This document shows, one piece after another, positions 24,582 through 34,052 of a DNA stretch of 64,000 nucleotides. Within the stretch, counting starts at the first letter, position 1; each line of letters starts with the position of its first letter. The notes under the pieces are model-generated. The model made no database searches and was not told the DNA's origin. It saw nothing but the letters and a program-made list of their open reading frames with translations. Source of the stretch: Microbacterium paraoxydans (lineage in GTDB: Bacteria; Actinomycetota; Actinomycetes; Actinomycetales; Microbacteriaceae); NCBI RefSeq assembly GCF_018224615.1, contig NZ_JAGTUK010000003.1, forward strand, positions 730,339-794,338. The letters are read 5' to 3'. The position numbers and the translations under genes are program-made.

Positions 24582-27320
24582 TCAGCCGCGAGGCTTTTCG
24601 ACCATTTCGGTGGTCTCGATCTCGTCGCCGACCTGGATGTCGTTGTACTTGCCGAGACCGATACCGGCCTCGTAATCGGTGCGCACCTCGGTGACGTCGT
24701 CCTTGAAGCGACGCAGCGACTCGATGGCCAGACCATCGGCGATGACGACGCCATCGCGGATGACACGGGCCTTCGCGTTGCGCGTGATCGTCCCGGATCG
24801 GACGATGACACCGGCGATGTTGCCGAACTTCGAGGAGCGGAACACCTCGCGGATCTCGGCCACACCCGACTGGACCTCTTCGTACTCCGGCTTGAGCATG
24901 CCCTTGAGCGAGCTCTCGATCTCGTCGATCGCGTTGTAGATGACGGAGTAGAAGCGGATGTCCACACCCTCGCGGGAGGCGCGCTCGCGTGCCTTCGTGT
25001 CGGGGCGGACGTTGAATCCCACGATGATCGCGTTGTCGATCGTCGCCAGGTTCACATCGGACTCGGTGATCGCACCGACACCGCGGTGGATGATGCGCAG
25101 CTGCACCGAATCGTCGACCTCGATCTTGAGCAGCGACTCCTCCAGCGCCTCGACGGCACCGGACACGTCGCCCTTGATGATGAGGTTGAGCGACTCGACC
25201 TTGCCCTCTTCGAGCGCGCGGGTGAAGTCCTCGAGCGAGATGCGCTTGCGGGCCTTGGCCAGCTGTGCGTTGCGCTCGACCGCTTCACGCTTCTCGGCGA
25301 TCTGGCGGGCCATGCGGTCTTCCTCGGTCACGATGAAGACGTCGCCGGCGCGAGGCACGGAGTTGAGACCCTGCACCTGGACCGGGCGCGACGGCGCAGC
25401 CGCCTCGACGGTCTCGCCGTTCTCGTCGATCATCGCTCGCACGCGGCCGTAGGCGGTACCCGCCACGATCGCGTCGCCGACCCGCAGCGTTCCGGACTGG
25501 ATCAGCACCGTTGCGACCGAACCACGACCCTTGTCGAGCTTCGCCTCGATGGCGACACCGCGAGCGGCCTTGTTCGGGTTGGCGGTGAGGTCGAGTCCGG
25601 CGTCGGCCGTGAGCAGCACCGCGTCCAGGAGTTCCTGGATACCGGTGTTGGCACGAGCCGACACGTCGACGAACATCACGTCGCCGCCGTACTCCTCGGC
25701 CACCAGACCGTACTCCGTGAGCTGCTGACGCACCTTGGCCGGGTTGGCCTCGGGCTTGTCGACCTTGTTCACCGCGACCACGATCGGCACGTTCGCCGCC
25801 TGGGCGTGGTTCAGCGCCTCCACCGTCTGCGGCATGATGCCGTCGTCGGCCGCGACCACGAGGATCGCGAGGTCGGTGACCTGCGCACCACGGGCACGCA
25901 TGGCGGTGAACGCCTCGTGACCGGGGGTGTCGATGAACGTAATCGCCCGCTCGATGCCCTCGTGCTCGGTCCAGACCTGGTACGCACCGATGTGCTGGGT
26001 GATGCCGCCGGCCTCGCCCTCGATGACGTTCGTCTGACGGATCGCGTCGAGAAGGCGCGTCTTACCGTGGTCGACGTGACCCATGACGGTGACGACCGGG
26101 GGACGGATCTCGAGGTCGTCCTCGCTCTCCTCCGCCAGCTCCTTCTCCAGGTCGAGACCGAAGCCCTCCAGGAGTTCCTTGTCCTCGTCCTCGGGCGAGA
26201 CCATCTGGACCTTGTAGCCCAGCTCCTCACCCAGGACCTCGAATGTGGCCTCGTCCAGCGACTCGGTGGCCGTGGCCATCTCGCCGAGGTTGAAGAGGAT
26301 CGTCACCAGGGTGCCCGGCTGCACGGTGTAGCCGGTCAGGGCCTCGATCTTGTCGGCGAAGTCCGCGATGGACGCGCCGCGGCGCATGCGGATCGTCTCG
26401 CCGTTGCCGCGCGTGACGTTGACGCCGCCGACGACCGGGGCGCTCCGCATCTCGAACTCTTGCCGCTTCGCCCGCCGCGACTTGCGCTGCTTGCTCTTGC
26501 CGCCGCCCTTACCGAAGGCACCGGCCGTGCCACCGCCGGGACCACGGCCGCGACCGCCACCACCGGGGCGACCGGCGAAGCCACCGCCGGGACGGGGGCC
26601 CGCACCGGGACCGCCACCGGCACCGCCGGGACGACCGGGGCCGCCCGTACGCTGCTGGAACGGAGCACCGGGACGACCGCCCTGACCGCCGCGAGGAGCG
26701 CCGGGACGGGGCGAGCCGGGACGCGGAGCACCGGGACGCGGAGCACCGGGACGCGGCGCCTGCGGACGCGGGATGTTGCCCGGGGTCGGGCGCTGGCCCA
26801 TGCCCTGTGCCGACGCGAAGGGGTTGTTGCCCGGGCGCGGGCCGGCGGGACGCTGCCCCATGCCCTGCGCCGACGAGAACGGGTTGTTGCCCGGACGCGG
26901 AGCACCCGGCTTGGGCGCGTTGCCGTCACCCGAGGCGGGCGCGGCGGGCGTCGGAGCGGCCGGCGCCGGAGCGGCCGGCTTGGCCGAGGGAGCCGGTGCC
27001 GGAGCGGCCGGCTTCTCCGCAGCGGCCGGAGCCGGAGCGGGGGCAGGGGCCGGAGCAGCCGGTCCCGGCTTGGGGCCCGGCTTCGGGCCGGGCGTGGGTG
27101 CTGCCTTCGCCGCAGCCGGCTTCGCCGGTGCGGGCTCGCTCGACGCCTTGAGGGACGGGTCGGCCTCGATCGCGGCACGCAGCTTGCGCGCCACCGGAGG
27201 CTCGACCGTCGACGACGGGCTCTTCACGAACTCGCCGAGCTCCTTGAGCTTCGCGAGTGCGACCTTGCTGTCGACGCCGAGTTCAGCGGCGATCTCATGT
27301 ACGCGTGGTTTACCAGCCAC
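24582..27320 (-). CDS. infB: Translation initiation factor IF-2
   Basis: Initiator tRNA-delivering GTPase of 912 residues. The N-terminal IF2_N domain is followed by about 250 residues of Pro/Ala/Gly/Arg low-complexity linker, a lysine-rich patch and the second IF2_N. The G domain shows GHVDHGKT (G1), GGITQHIG (G2), DTPGHEAF (G3) and NKVD (G4). Domains II, III and C2 fill the rest. The start is GTG at 27318-27320 behind AGGAG, with two competing hairpins overlapping that ribosome binding site. It follows ylxR at a 94-base gap in the usual order. Confidence 0.97.
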   Translation of the reverse strand: MAGKPRVHEIAAELGVDSKVALAKLKELGEFVKSPSSTVEPPVARKLRAAIEADPSLKASSEPAPAKPAAAKAAPTPGPKPGPKPGPAAPAPAPAPAPAAAEKPAAPAPAPSAKPAAPAPAAPTPAAPASGDGNAPKPGAPRPGNNPFSSAQGMGQRPAGPRPGNNPFASAQGMGQRPTPGNIPRPQAPRPGAPRPGAPRPGSPRPGAPRGGQGGRPGAPFQQRTGGPGRPGGAGGGPGAGPRPGGGFAGRPGGGGRGRGPGGGTAGAFGKGGGKSKQRKSRRAKRQEFEMRSAPVVGGVNVTRGNGETIRMRRGASIADFADKIEALTGYTVQPGTLVTILFNLGEMATATESLDEATFEVLGEELGYKVQMVSPEDEDKELLEGFGLDLEKELAEESEDDLEIRPPVVTVMGHVDHGKTRLLDAIRQTNVIEGEAGGITQHIGAYQVWTEHEGIERAITFIDTPGHEAFTAMRARGAQVTDLAILVVAADDGIMPQTVEALNHAQAANVPIVVAVNKVDKPEANPAKVRQQLTEYGLVAEEYGGDVMFVDVSARANTGIQELLDAVLLTADAGLDLTANPNKAARGVAIEAKLDKGRGSVATVLIQSGTLRVGDAIVAGTAYGRVRAMIDENGETVEAAAPSRPVQVQGLNSVPRAGDVFIVTEEDRMARQIAEKREAVERNAQLAKARKRISLEDFTRALEEGKVESLNLIIKGDVSGAVEALEESLLKIEVDDSVQLRIIHRGVGAITESDVNLATIDNAIIVGFNVRPDTKARERASREGVDIRFYSVIYNAIDEIESSLKGMLKPEYEEVQSGVAEIREVFRSSKFGNIAGVIVRSGTITRNAKARVIRDGVVIADGLAIESLRRFKDDVTEVRTDYEAGIGLGKYNDIQVGDEIETTEMVEKPRG
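26695..26900 (-). repeat. infB: Degenerate tandem repeats in the infB linker
   Basis: Tandem nine- to fifteen-base units encode repeated Pro-Arg-Pro-Gly-Ala blocks, and two longer copies encode [14 protein letters not shown]. They lie inside coding sequence and are the likely site of length variation between strains. Confidence 0.75.
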
Positions 27321-27327
27321 AATTCTC

Positions 27328-27361
27328 CTGTCTGGGTCGGTCTGCCCAGACAGGGCAGACC
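27328..27361 (-). promoter_or_regulatory. Mutually exclusive hairpins at the infB ribosome binding site
   Basis: In the mRNA, GGTCTGCCC can pair with GGGCAGACC (27339-27361), or CTGTCTGGG can pair with CCCAGACAG (27328-27353). Both are perfect nine-base stems and they share the central segment, so only one can form. The second overlaps the first two bases of the AGGAG ribosome binding site (27325-27329). Confidence 0.65.
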
Positions 27362-27414
27362 ATTAGTCGCGGACGGGTCTCATTTCGAGCCGTTCACTTT
27401 GTTTCCATAGCCGT

Positions 27415-27669
27415 TCAGCCTTTGGTTCTCAGCGGATGCTGTTCGATGGTCTGCGTGTCCAGCGTGGCGGACACACGGAGTGCTCGTCCGAAAGCGCGTC
27501 GCCGCAGGGCGGCATCCATGCATTCCTGTGTGGGATGCAGCCACGCGCCACGCCCCGGCAGCACGGCACGCTCATCGAGGACGAGGGTGTTGTTCTGGGA
27601 CACCACCCTGAGCAGGGCGGAGCGGGGAGCACGCGTGCGACAGCCGACGCACATTCGTACGGGTTCCAT
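27415..27669 (-). CDS. ylxR: YlxR family RNA-binding protein
   Basis: Protein of 84 residues with the family motif CVGCR at residues 7-11 and the loop GRGAWLHP in the middle. Bacterial members bind RNA, and in Bacillus the homologue (RnpM) modulates RNase P. Between nusA and infB is its conserved place. A hairpin without a U-tract separates it from nusA; 94 bases with the switch-like hairpins separate it from infB. Confidence 0.92.
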   Translation of the reverse strand: MEPVRMCVGCRTRAPRSALLRVVSQNNTLVLDERAVLPGRGAWLHPTQECMDAALRRRAFGRALRVSATLDTQTIEQHPLRTKG

Positions 27670-27688
27670 CTTACACCTGCGTTCCGTC

Positions 27689-27721
27689 CGCGCTCGCCCG
27701 CCCGCGGGCGTGGCGAGCGCG
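27689..27721 (-). terminator. Nested perfect hairpin between nusA and ylxR
   Basis: CGCGCTCGCC pairs with GGCGAGCGCG, and the interior CGCCCGCGGGCG is itself self-complementary. It directly follows the nusA stop and has no U-tract. Confidence 0.6.
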
Positions 27722-27729
27722 CTGATCGG

Positions 27730-28713
27730 TCAGTCGAGGACGCTGTCCGGCTGGATGTCGATCTTGGCGCCCGTGAGCTTGGCGGCCAGTCGGGCGTTCT
27801 GCCCCTCCTTGCCGATCGCGAGCGAGAGCTGGTAGTCGGGCACCAGCGCCCTGACCGCCTTCGTGCTGGCGTCGAGCACGAACGAGCTGGTGACCTTGGC
27901 CGGGGACAGCGCGTGGGCGACGAAGGTCGCGAGGTCCGGGTCGTGATCGACGATGTCGATCTTCTCGCCGGACAGCTCCTCCGTGACGGCCCGCACGCGG
28001 CGCCCGAGCTCACCGATGCAGGCGCCCTTCGCGTTGATCGAGGGGTCGTTCGCCCGCACCGCGATCTTCGTGCGGTGGCCGGCTTCCCGAGCGAGCGAGA
28101 CGATCTCGACCAGGCCCGCCGCGATCTCCGGCACCTCGAGCGCGAACAGCTTGCGGACGAGGCCAGGGTGCGTGCGCGACACGGTGATCTGCGGGCCCTT
28201 GAGCCCCTTGGCGACGCTCGTGACGTACACGCGCAGCCGCGAGCCGTGCGCATAGTCCTCGCCGGGCACCTGCTCCTCGGGCGGGAGGATGGCCTCGACC
28301 GAGCCGAGGTCGACGTGGATCATGCGCGGGTTCGGTCCCTGCTGGATGACGCCGGCGACGATGTCACCCTCACGGCCCTTGAACTCACCCAGCACGGCGT
28401 CGTCGGCGATGTCGCGCAGGCGCTGGCTGATGACCTGCTTGGCGGCGAAGGCGGCGATGCGGCCGAAGTCGTCCGGCGTCGCATCCTCCTCGCCGATCAC
28501 CGCGCCCTCGTCATCGCGCACGACCTGCAGCACGGCGACGTGCCCGGTGGTGCGGTCCAGTTCGACGCGCACGCCCTCCGGCGTCGTGCCCTCCGAGGAG
28601 ACGTGCTTGGAGTACGCGGTCAGGATCGCCTGCTCGATGATCGCGACGAGTTCGTCGAACGGGATCGCCTTCTCCTTCTCGATCCCTCGCAGCAGACTCA
28701 GTTCGATGTCCAT
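27730..28713 (-). CDS. nusA: Transcription termination/antitermination protein NusA
   Basis: RNA polymerase-associated elongation factor of 327 residues. The N-terminal domain (MDIELSLLRGIEKEKAIPFDEL) precedes an S1 domain (about residues 125-195) and two KH domains, with GPQITVSRTHPGLVRKLF and GACIGELGRRVRAV among the landmarks. There is no C-terminal acidic repeat, as usual outside proteobacteria. The ATG at 28711-28713 follows GGGAGG. rimP, which normally precedes nusA, is not found; a LOG-family gene is upstream instead. Confidence 0.95.
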   Translation of the reverse strand: MDIELSLLRGIEKEKAIPFDELVAIIEQAILTAYSKHVSSEGTTPEGVRVELDRTTGHVAVLQVVRDDEGAVIGEEDATPDDFGRIAAFAAKQVISQRLRDIADDAVLGEFKGREGDIVAGVIQQGPNPRMIHVDLGSVEAILPPEEQVPGEDYAHGSRLRVYVTSVAKGLKGPQITVSRTHPGLVRKLFALEVPEIAAGLVEIVSLAREAGHRTKIAVRANDPSINAKGACIGELGRRVRAVTEELSGEKIDIVDHDPDLATFVAHALSPAKVTSSFVLDASTKAVRALVPDYQLSLAIGKEGQNARLAAKLTGAKIDIQPDSVLD

Positions 28714-28815
28714 GACGGCCTCCCTATTCAGCTCTCGTCGCGCCCGAACGCACGCGCGACATCCGTACAACGATACCGTGCGTCAGACCCTCCGGCCACG
28801 CGGGAGAGACGTCGC

Positions 28816-29856
28816 TCAGGCCGCGGGCGCGGACGGCAGTGCGTTGATCGCTCCGATGAGCCGGAACAGATTTCCGACCTGCCGCTGATCCAGGTGCAGC
28901 ACGAGACGCGGGAGCTCGAGCCGATCGTCGTCCGCCACCTCGGGCGACAGCGGCGCCGTGCGCTCGATGGCTCCGGACGACAGCATGGCGCCGAACGACT
29001 CGTTGAGCTCGGCGATCTCCTCATCGCTCGGCTCCGCGCGCAGGCGGAGCACCAGGGCATCCCCCACCCAGCGCAGCGAATCGTAGTTCCGCCAGAACCC
29101 GGTGATCTCCGCGCGAGCCGCCTCCACCGAATCGGTGATCACGACACGATCGAAGTCGCCCTCCGAGATCACGCCCATGGGAGCGAGATGCTCGTCGATG
29201 AAGCGCCGCATCCCCTGCCAGAACGACCCACCCTTCTCGTCGAGCAGCACGATGGGCGTCGGCTCGGCCTTGCCGGTCTGCTGGAGGGTGAGCAGCTCGA
29301 ACATCTCGTCGAGCGTCCCGAAGCCGCCCGGAAGGCAGAGGAACCCGCTGGACTCCTTGATCAACATGAGCTTGCGGGTGAAGAAGTACTTCATCGCGAC
29401 CACCTGATCCTGGCCGGTCACGACCGCATTGGCCTTCTCCTCGAAGGGCAGCCGGATCGATACCCCGAGCGACAGCGCGGGACCGGCCCCCTCCGCCGCA
29501 GCCTGCATGATCCCCGGACCGGCACCGGTGACCACCATCCACCCGTCGTGCGCGAGCGCCGCGGCCACATCGCGCGCCTGCACGTACAGCGGATCGTCGT
29601 GGCGCGTGCGCGCAGAACCGAACACCGTCACCTTCGGCACGCCCCGGAACGGCGCGAACAGGCGGAACGCGTCACGCATCTCCGCCAGCGCGGCCGAAGC
29701 GATCTTGAGATCCAGCCGGTCCGTGCCGTCCTCCCCCAGCTGCAGCGCGGTTCGGAGCATCCGCATCACCAGACGCCGATCCGTGTGCACGCCAGCCTCA
29801 TCCAGGACGGCGTTGATCTCGGTCGTGAGCGCAGAGGGCAGAGGCTGATCGGTCAT
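28816..29856 (-). CDS. TIGR00730/LOG-family Rossmann-fold protein
   Basis: Predicted nucleotide 5'-monophosphate nucleosidase of 346 residues. The LOG signature is VTGAGPGIMQAAAEGA followed by PGGFGTLDEMFELLTLQQTG (PGGxGTxxE). LOG proteins release free cytokinin or other bases from nucleoside monophosphates. This is the long form, with about 90 extra residues before and 70 after the core; bacterial long forms act on AMP or related nucleotides. The gene stands where rimP is expected upstream of nusA. CACGCT six bases before the ATG is a weak version of the window's leaderless -10 spacing. Confidence 0.85.
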   Translation of the reverse strand: MTDQPLPSALTTEINAVLDEAGVHTDRRLVMRMLRTALQLGEDGTDRLDLKIASAALAEMRDAFRLFAPFRGVPKVTVFGSARTRHDDPLYVQARDVAAALAHDGWMVVTGAGPGIMQAAAEGAGPALSLGVSIRLPFEEKANAVVTGQDQVVAMKYFFTRKLMLIKESSGFLCLPGGFGTLDEMFELLTLQQTGKAEPTPIVLLDEKGGSFWQGMRRFIDEHLAPMGVISEGDFDRVVITDSVEAARAEITGFWRNYDSLRWVGDALVLRLRAEPSDEEIAELNESFGAMLSSGAIERTAPLSPEVADDDRLELPRLVLHLDQRQVGNLFRLIGAINALPSAPAA

Positions 29857-29944
29857 GGGTCCAGCGTGTCACGGCGTTGCGGGATCGGGCTCCGCAACGC
29901 CGTCCGCGCGGCGCGACCTCACCCGTCCAGGCGACCCCACCCGG

Positions 29945-31705
29945 TCAGCGTGACGACGTCAGCCGCGCGACCGCCTCCTCGACCGACAGCGCGTCGCGAT
30001 CCCCGCTCCGGCGGTCCCACAGCTCGACCTGTCCCTCGGCGGCACCGCGGCCGACGATCAGGATGCGCGGTACCCCGACGAGCTCGGCATCACCGAACTT
30101 GACGCCGGGCGACACCTTCGGACGGTCGTCGTACAGCACGTCGAGCCCGGCGCTCTCCAGCTGCGCGGCGACGCCCTCCGCCACCTCGAACGCCACCTGG
30201 TCGCGGCCCGCGGCCACCACCTGCACGTCGAACGGTGAGACGGACGCGGGCCAGATCAGCCCCTTGTCGTCGTTGTTGAGCTCCGCGATGATCGCGAGAA
30301 TCCGCGTGACGCCGATGCCGTACGAGCCCATCGTCACGGTCACGAGCTTGCCGTTCTCGTTCAGCACCTTGAGGCCGAGCGCCTCGGCGTACTTGCGGCC
30401 GAGCTGGAAGACGTGTCCGATCTCCATGCCACGGGCGAGTTCGACCGGGCCGGAACCGTCGGGCGCGGGGTCGCCCGCACGCACGTTCGCGATCTCGACG
30501 ATGCCGTCGGCCGCGAAGTCGCGGCCCATCACCACCGAGTGGGCGTGCTTCTGGTCGACGTTCGCGCCGGTGATCCAGCTCGTGCCCTCGCTCACGCGCG
30601 GGTCGACCAGGTACCGGATGCCGGTGGCCGACTCCTCCCCCAGCACCGCGCCGGTGGGCGACCAGGGACCGATGTAGCCCTTGACCAGGAGAGGGTGGTT
30701 CTCGAAGTCGTCGGCGGTCGCGGTCTCGACCTCGGCGGGAGCGAACGCCACCTCGGCGCGCTTCTCGTCCACTTCGCGGTCGCCGGGGATTCCGACGATC
30801 ACGATCTCTCGGGTGCCGTCGAGGTGCTTCAGCGCGAGCACCACGTTCTTGAGCGTGTCCGCCGCGGTGTACTCCCCGTCCAACTCGCGGTTGCAGTGAG
30901 CCACGAGTGTCTCGATCGTGGGAGTGTCGGGCGAGTCGAAGATGACCGGGGCCGCATCGGCGTCGAAGGGCACGGGCGCGGGCACCTCGGTCGTGAACGC
31001 CTCGACGTTCGCCGCATAACCTCCGGCGCTGCGCACGAACGTGTCCTCGCCGACCGGCGTGGGGTGGAGGAACTCCTCGCTGCGCGACCCTCCCATCGCC
31101 CCGGCATCCGCCTGCACGATCACGTACTCGAGGCCGAGGCGCTGGAAGATCCGCTCGTAGGCGTCGCGCTGCGCCTGGTAGCTGGCGTCGAGCCCCTCAT
31201 CCGAGGCGTCGAAGGAGTACGCGTCCTTCATCGTGAACTCGCGTCCGCGCAGCAGGCCCGCGCGCGGCCGGGCCTCGTCGCGGTACTTGTCCTGGATCTG
31301 GTAGATCGTCAGCGGCAGATCCTTGTAGGACGAGTAGAGGTCCTTCACCAGCAGGGTGAAGGCCTCTTCATGCGTGGGCGCGAGCAGATAGTCGCCGCCC
31401 TTGCGATCCTGCAGACGGAACAGCAGGTCGCCGTACTCCTCCCAGCGACCCGTCGCCTCGTAGGCCTCGCGCGGCATGAGTGCCGGGAAGTGCACCTCCT
31501 GCGCACCCGCGGCCGCCATCTCCTCGCGGATGACGGTCTCGATCTTCGCCTTCACCCGGAGTCCGAGCGGCAGCCACGCGAAGATCCCCGCGGCCTGCGG
31601 TCGGATGTACCCGGCGCGGATCAGCAGCTTGTGACTGGCGACCTCTGCACCGGCAGGGTCTTCACGGAGAGTACGGAGGAAGAAGTTCGAGAGACGAGTG
31701 ACCAC
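29945..31705 (-). CDS. proS: Prolyl-tRNA synthetase
   Basis: Class II aminoacyl-tRNA synthetase of 586 residues, bacterial type with an INS editing domain. Motif 1 lies near residues 65-95, motif 2 shows [24 protein letters not shown], and motif 3 lies near [11 protein letters not shown]. The editing insert sits about residues 225-405. The anticodon-binding domain closes the protein with [16 protein letters not shown]. The GTG start is supported by TACACT exactly six bases upstream; no ribosome binding site is present. The start codon lies in a 14-base perfect inverted repeat. Confidence 0.96.
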   Translation of the reverse strand: MVTRLSNFFLRTLREDPAGAEVASHKLLIRAGYIRPQAAGIFAWLPLGLRVKAKIETVIREEMAAAGAQEVHFPALMPREAYEATGRWEEYGDLLFRLQDRKGGDYLLAPTHEEAFTLLVKDLYSSYKDLPLTIYQIQDKYRDEARPRAGLLRGREFTMKDAYSFDASDEGLDASYQAQRDAYERIFQRLGLEYVIVQADAGAMGGSRSEEFLHPTPVGEDTFVRSAGGYAANVEAFTTEVPAPVPFDADAAPVIFDSPDTPTIETLVAHCNRELDGEYTAADTLKNVVLALKHLDGTREIVIVGIPGDREVDEKRAEVAFAPAEVETATADDFENHPLLVKGYIGPWSPTGAVLGEESATGIRYLVDPRVSEGTSWITGANVDQKHAHSVVMGRDFAADGIVEIANVRAGDPAPDGSGPVELARGMEIGHVFQLGRKYAEALGLKVLNENGKLVTVTMGSYGIGVTRILAIIAELNNDDKGLIWPASVSPFDVQVVAAGRDQVAFEVAEGVAAQLESAGLDVLYDDRPKVSPGVKFGDAELVGVPRILIVGRGAAEGQVELWDRRSGDRDALSVEEAVARLTSSR

Positions 31706-31732
31706 GGCTCAAGTGTAGTGAGCCGTGGTCAC
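31698..31732. promoter_or_regulatory. 14-bp inverted repeat spanning proS promoter and start
   Basis: GTGACCACGGCTCA and TGAGCCGTGGTCAC form a perfect inverted repeat with a seven-base centre. The centre contains the proS -10 box (TACACT on the minus strand, 31712-31717) and one arm contains the GTG start. It may be an operator over the promoter, the terminator of the upstream gene, or both. Confidence 0.65.
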
Positions 31733-31745
31733 CCCTCCCGTCCCG

Positions 31746-32516
31746 TCAGTTCAGTGCAGGCAGGCCCTGCGGGACGACGCCGCCCGCGTACAGGCTCTCG
31801 GCGAGTTCCTGGAGAGCGGTGAGGGCGACCCGCTGCGGCAGCGGACCATAGGAGATCCGCGCGACGCCGAGCTTCTCGTACTCGGAGGCGGCGAGCGCGC
31901 CCGGGATGCCGATCACGCTCACCTTGCGCTCGCCGATGCCCTCGACGAGCTGGCGGGTGACGTTCGCGTCGAGGATGCCGGGCACGAACACGGCCGTCGC
32001 CCCGGCATCGAGGTAGGCCCGTCCGCGCTGGATCGCGTCAGCGATGCTCTCCTGCACGGGACGCGATCCCGCCCGCACGAAGGCGTCGGTGCGGGCGTTG
32101 AGCGCGAACGGCACGCCCTCCGCCTCGGCCGCCTTCACGATCGCCTCGACCGCGGCGACCGACTCGTCGAGAGGCTTGAGGCGGTCTTCCACGTTCGCGC
32201 CGGCCACACCCGCGGCGATTGCGAGCCGCGTCGTCTCACCCGCGTCGCCGTAGCCATCGTCCAGATCGGCGGTCACGGGAACGGACACGGCAGCGGCGAT
32301 CCTGCCCACCATGTCGATCATGAGCTCGCGCGGAGTGGCGCCGTCGTCGTAGCCGAACGTGGCGGCGATGCCGTGGCCTGCCGTCGCGATCGCCTTCGTC
32401 TCCGGCAGAGCGGCGACCGCGCGTGCCGACACGACATCCCACACGTTCACCACGCGCAGGATCTCCGGCGCGTCATAGAGTCCGACAAGGGTCTGGGCCT
32501 TCGCAGCAGTGGTCAT
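31746..32516 (-). CDS. Isocitrate lyase / PEP mutase family protein
   Basis: TIM-barrel enzyme of 256 residues from the isocitrate lyase/phosphoenolpyruvate mutase superfamily. Magnesium-binding DLDDGYG (about residue 85) and NVEDRLKP are visible. The cysteine loop KKCGH of true isocitrate lyase is absent, so a PEP mutase-like, oxaloacetate decarboxylase or 2-methylisocitrate-type activity is possible. No phosphonate or methylcitrate genes are near. The start follows TAGCGT by six bases and is divergent from the RNB gene. Confidence 0.87.
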   Translation of the reverse strand: MTTAAKAQTLVGLYDAPEILRVVNVWDVVSARAVAALPETKAIATAGHGIAATFGYDDGATPRELMIDMVGRIAAAVSVPVTADLDDGYGDAGETTRLAIAAGVAGANVEDRLKPLDESVAAVEAIVKAAEAEGVPFALNARTDAFVRAGSRPVQESIADAIQRGRAYLDAGATAVFVPGILDANVTRQLVEGIGERKVSVIGIPGALAASEYEKLGVARISYGPLPQRVALTALQELAESLYAGGVVPQGLPALN

Positions 32517-32594
32517 GCCCCCACGCTAACGCCCGCCTCGGACCCGGGGGCCACTTCCGAGAGATCGCCGCCGGCCGCACCTAGGGTGGGATCC
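32517..32594. promoter_or_regulatory. Divergent promoters of PEP mutase family and RNB genes
   Basis: TAGCGT (minus strand, 32523-32528) lies six bases from the minus-strand ATG, and TAGGGT (plus, 32582-32587) lies seven bases from the plus-strand ATG. Confidence 0.6.
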
Positions 32595-34052
32595 ATGCCT
32601 CAGCGCCGGTCCCATGTCGCTCCGTCCGCCGCCCAGACCGAGCTCGCCGCCACGCTCGCCGAGCTGCGCGACACTCTCGACGCGCCGACCGTGTTCCCAC
32701 CCGATGTCGTCGCCGAGGCCGAGCGCGCGACCGGTTCCGCACCGGAGCTCGACCTGCGAGACATCCCGTTCGCGACTCTCGACCCCGCGGGTTCGCGCGA
32801 CCTCGATCAGGCCTTCCACCTCGAACGCACGACGGCGGGGTACACCGTGCGCTACGCGATCGCGGACGTCCCCGGGTTCGTCACGCCCGGCGGCGCCGTG
32901 GATGCGGAAGCCCGGCGCCGCGGCCAGACCCTCTACGCCGCCGATGGCACGATCCCACTGCATCCGCCGGTGCTCAGCGAGGACCGGGCCTCCCTCCTCG
33001 CCGGCACGGACCGCCCCGCACTGGTGTGGACGTTCGCCCTGGACGAGTCGGGCGAGGTCGGCGACTTCCGGCTCGAGCGGGCGCTCATTCGATCGCGCGC
33101 GCAGCTCGACTACGCGACCGCGCAGACGGCCCTCGACCGTGGGGAGGGCGGACCGGCGGCGCTGCTCCCGGAGATCGGCGCCCTCCGGCTCGACCTGGAA
33201 CGCCAGCGCGGCGGCGCCAGCCTCAACCTGCCCGATGAGGACGTCGTCCGCGCGGAAGACGGCAGCTACGCGATCGAGCGCCGGAGTCCACTGCCGATCG
33301 AGGAGGCGAACGCGCAGCTGTCACTCATGACCGGCATGGCGGCCGCACGCCTGATGCTCGACGCGCGGGTCGGGATCCTGCGCACGATGCCGGAGCCCGA
33401 CGACGCCGCCTTCGAGACGTTCCGCCTGCAGACCGTCGCGCTCGGGCGCCCGTGGACCGCCGGGACCTACGGCGAGTTCCTGCGCAGTCTCGACCGGGAA
33501 GACCCGCTCACCCTGCCGGTGCTCGAAGCCGCGTCCTCGCTGTTCCGGGGAGCGGGCTATCTGGTGTTCGACGGCACCGCACCGGCCGACGCCGTGCAAG
33601 CGGCCATCGCGGCACCGTACGCACACGCGACCGCGCCTCTGCGCCGTCTCGTCGACCGCTGGTCCCTGACGATCTGCCTGGCCGTCTCGACCGGGGTGCC
33701 CGTCCCGGACTGGGCCCGCGACTCCCTCGGGGAGCTGCCCTCCCTCATGCAGGAGTCCGGCCAGCGCGCCTCCCGCTTGGCGTCGGCGACGGTCAATGCG
33801 GTGGAGGCAGCGCTCCTCACGCCGCTGGTCGGTGCAGAGCTCGACGCGACTGCCGTCGAGCTGCGTGGCGAGCGCGCGATGATTCAGCTCGCCGAACCCG
33901 CGGTGACCGCGAGCGCACCCGCGCCGGTCGGGGTGAAGCCGGGCGATCGCGTTCGCGTTCGCGTGGTCAGGGCAGACATCGCGAAGGGCGAAGTGGAGTT
34001 CGAGAGCGTCGCCGGCGGAGTCACGCCGCGGGGGTCGCGGTCGTCCTCATGA
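32595..34052 (+). CDS. RNB-domain ribonuclease (RNase II/R family)
   Basis: Processive 3'-5' exoribonuclease homologue of 485 residues. The RNB catalytic signature LDPAGSRDLDQAFHLE (about residues 60-76) contains the acidic residues that bind magnesium. The cold-shock domains of RNase R are missing and only a short S1-like strand (KPGDRVRVRVVRADIAKG) follows the RNB domain, so this is the compact actinobacterial type. The ATG at 32595 was chosen; the frame is open upstream but antisense to the neighbouring gene. The 3' end overlaps the convergent AlaX gene by 32 bases. Confidence 0.9.
   Translation: MPQRRSHVAPSAAQTELAATLAELRDTLDAPTVFPPDVVAEAERATGSAPELDLRDIPFATLDPAGSRDLDQAFHLERTTAGYTVRYAIADVPGFVTPGGAVDAEARRRGQTLYAADGTIPLHPPVLSEDRASLLAGTDRPALVWTFALDESGEVGDFRLERALIRSRAQLDYATAQTALDRGEGGPAALLPEIGALRLDLERQRGGASLNLPDEDVVRAEDGSYAIERRSPLPIEEANAQLSLMTGMAAARLMLDARVGILRTMPEPDDAAFETFRLQTVALGRPWTAGTYGEFLRSLDREDPLTLPVLEAASSLFRGAGYLVFDGTAPADAVQAAIAAPYAHATAPLRRLVDRWSLTICLAVSTGVPVPDWARDSLGELPSLMQESGQRASRLASATVNAVEAALLTPLVGAELDATAVELRGERAMIQLAEPAVTASAPAPVGVKPGDRVRVRVVRADIAKGEVEFESVAGGVTPRGSRSSS

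Noticed and set aside
26695..26900. Tandem repeats that could suggest a CRISPR or minisatellite.
   Set aside because: They are in-frame codons of the Pro/Gly-rich IF2 linker, with no unique spacers.
23133..27410. A 1425-codon open frame on the plus strand antisense to luxR, rbfA and infB.
   Set aside because: It lies wholly opposite genes with clear motifs; such frames arise from strong GC bias at third positions. The translation is Arg/His/Gly low-complexity without domains.
31725..32594. N-terminal extension of the RNB nuclease frame by about 290 codons.
   Set aside because: The extension is antisense to the PEP mutase family gene and lacks conserved sequence; the ATG at 32595 has a -10 box at the leaderless distance.
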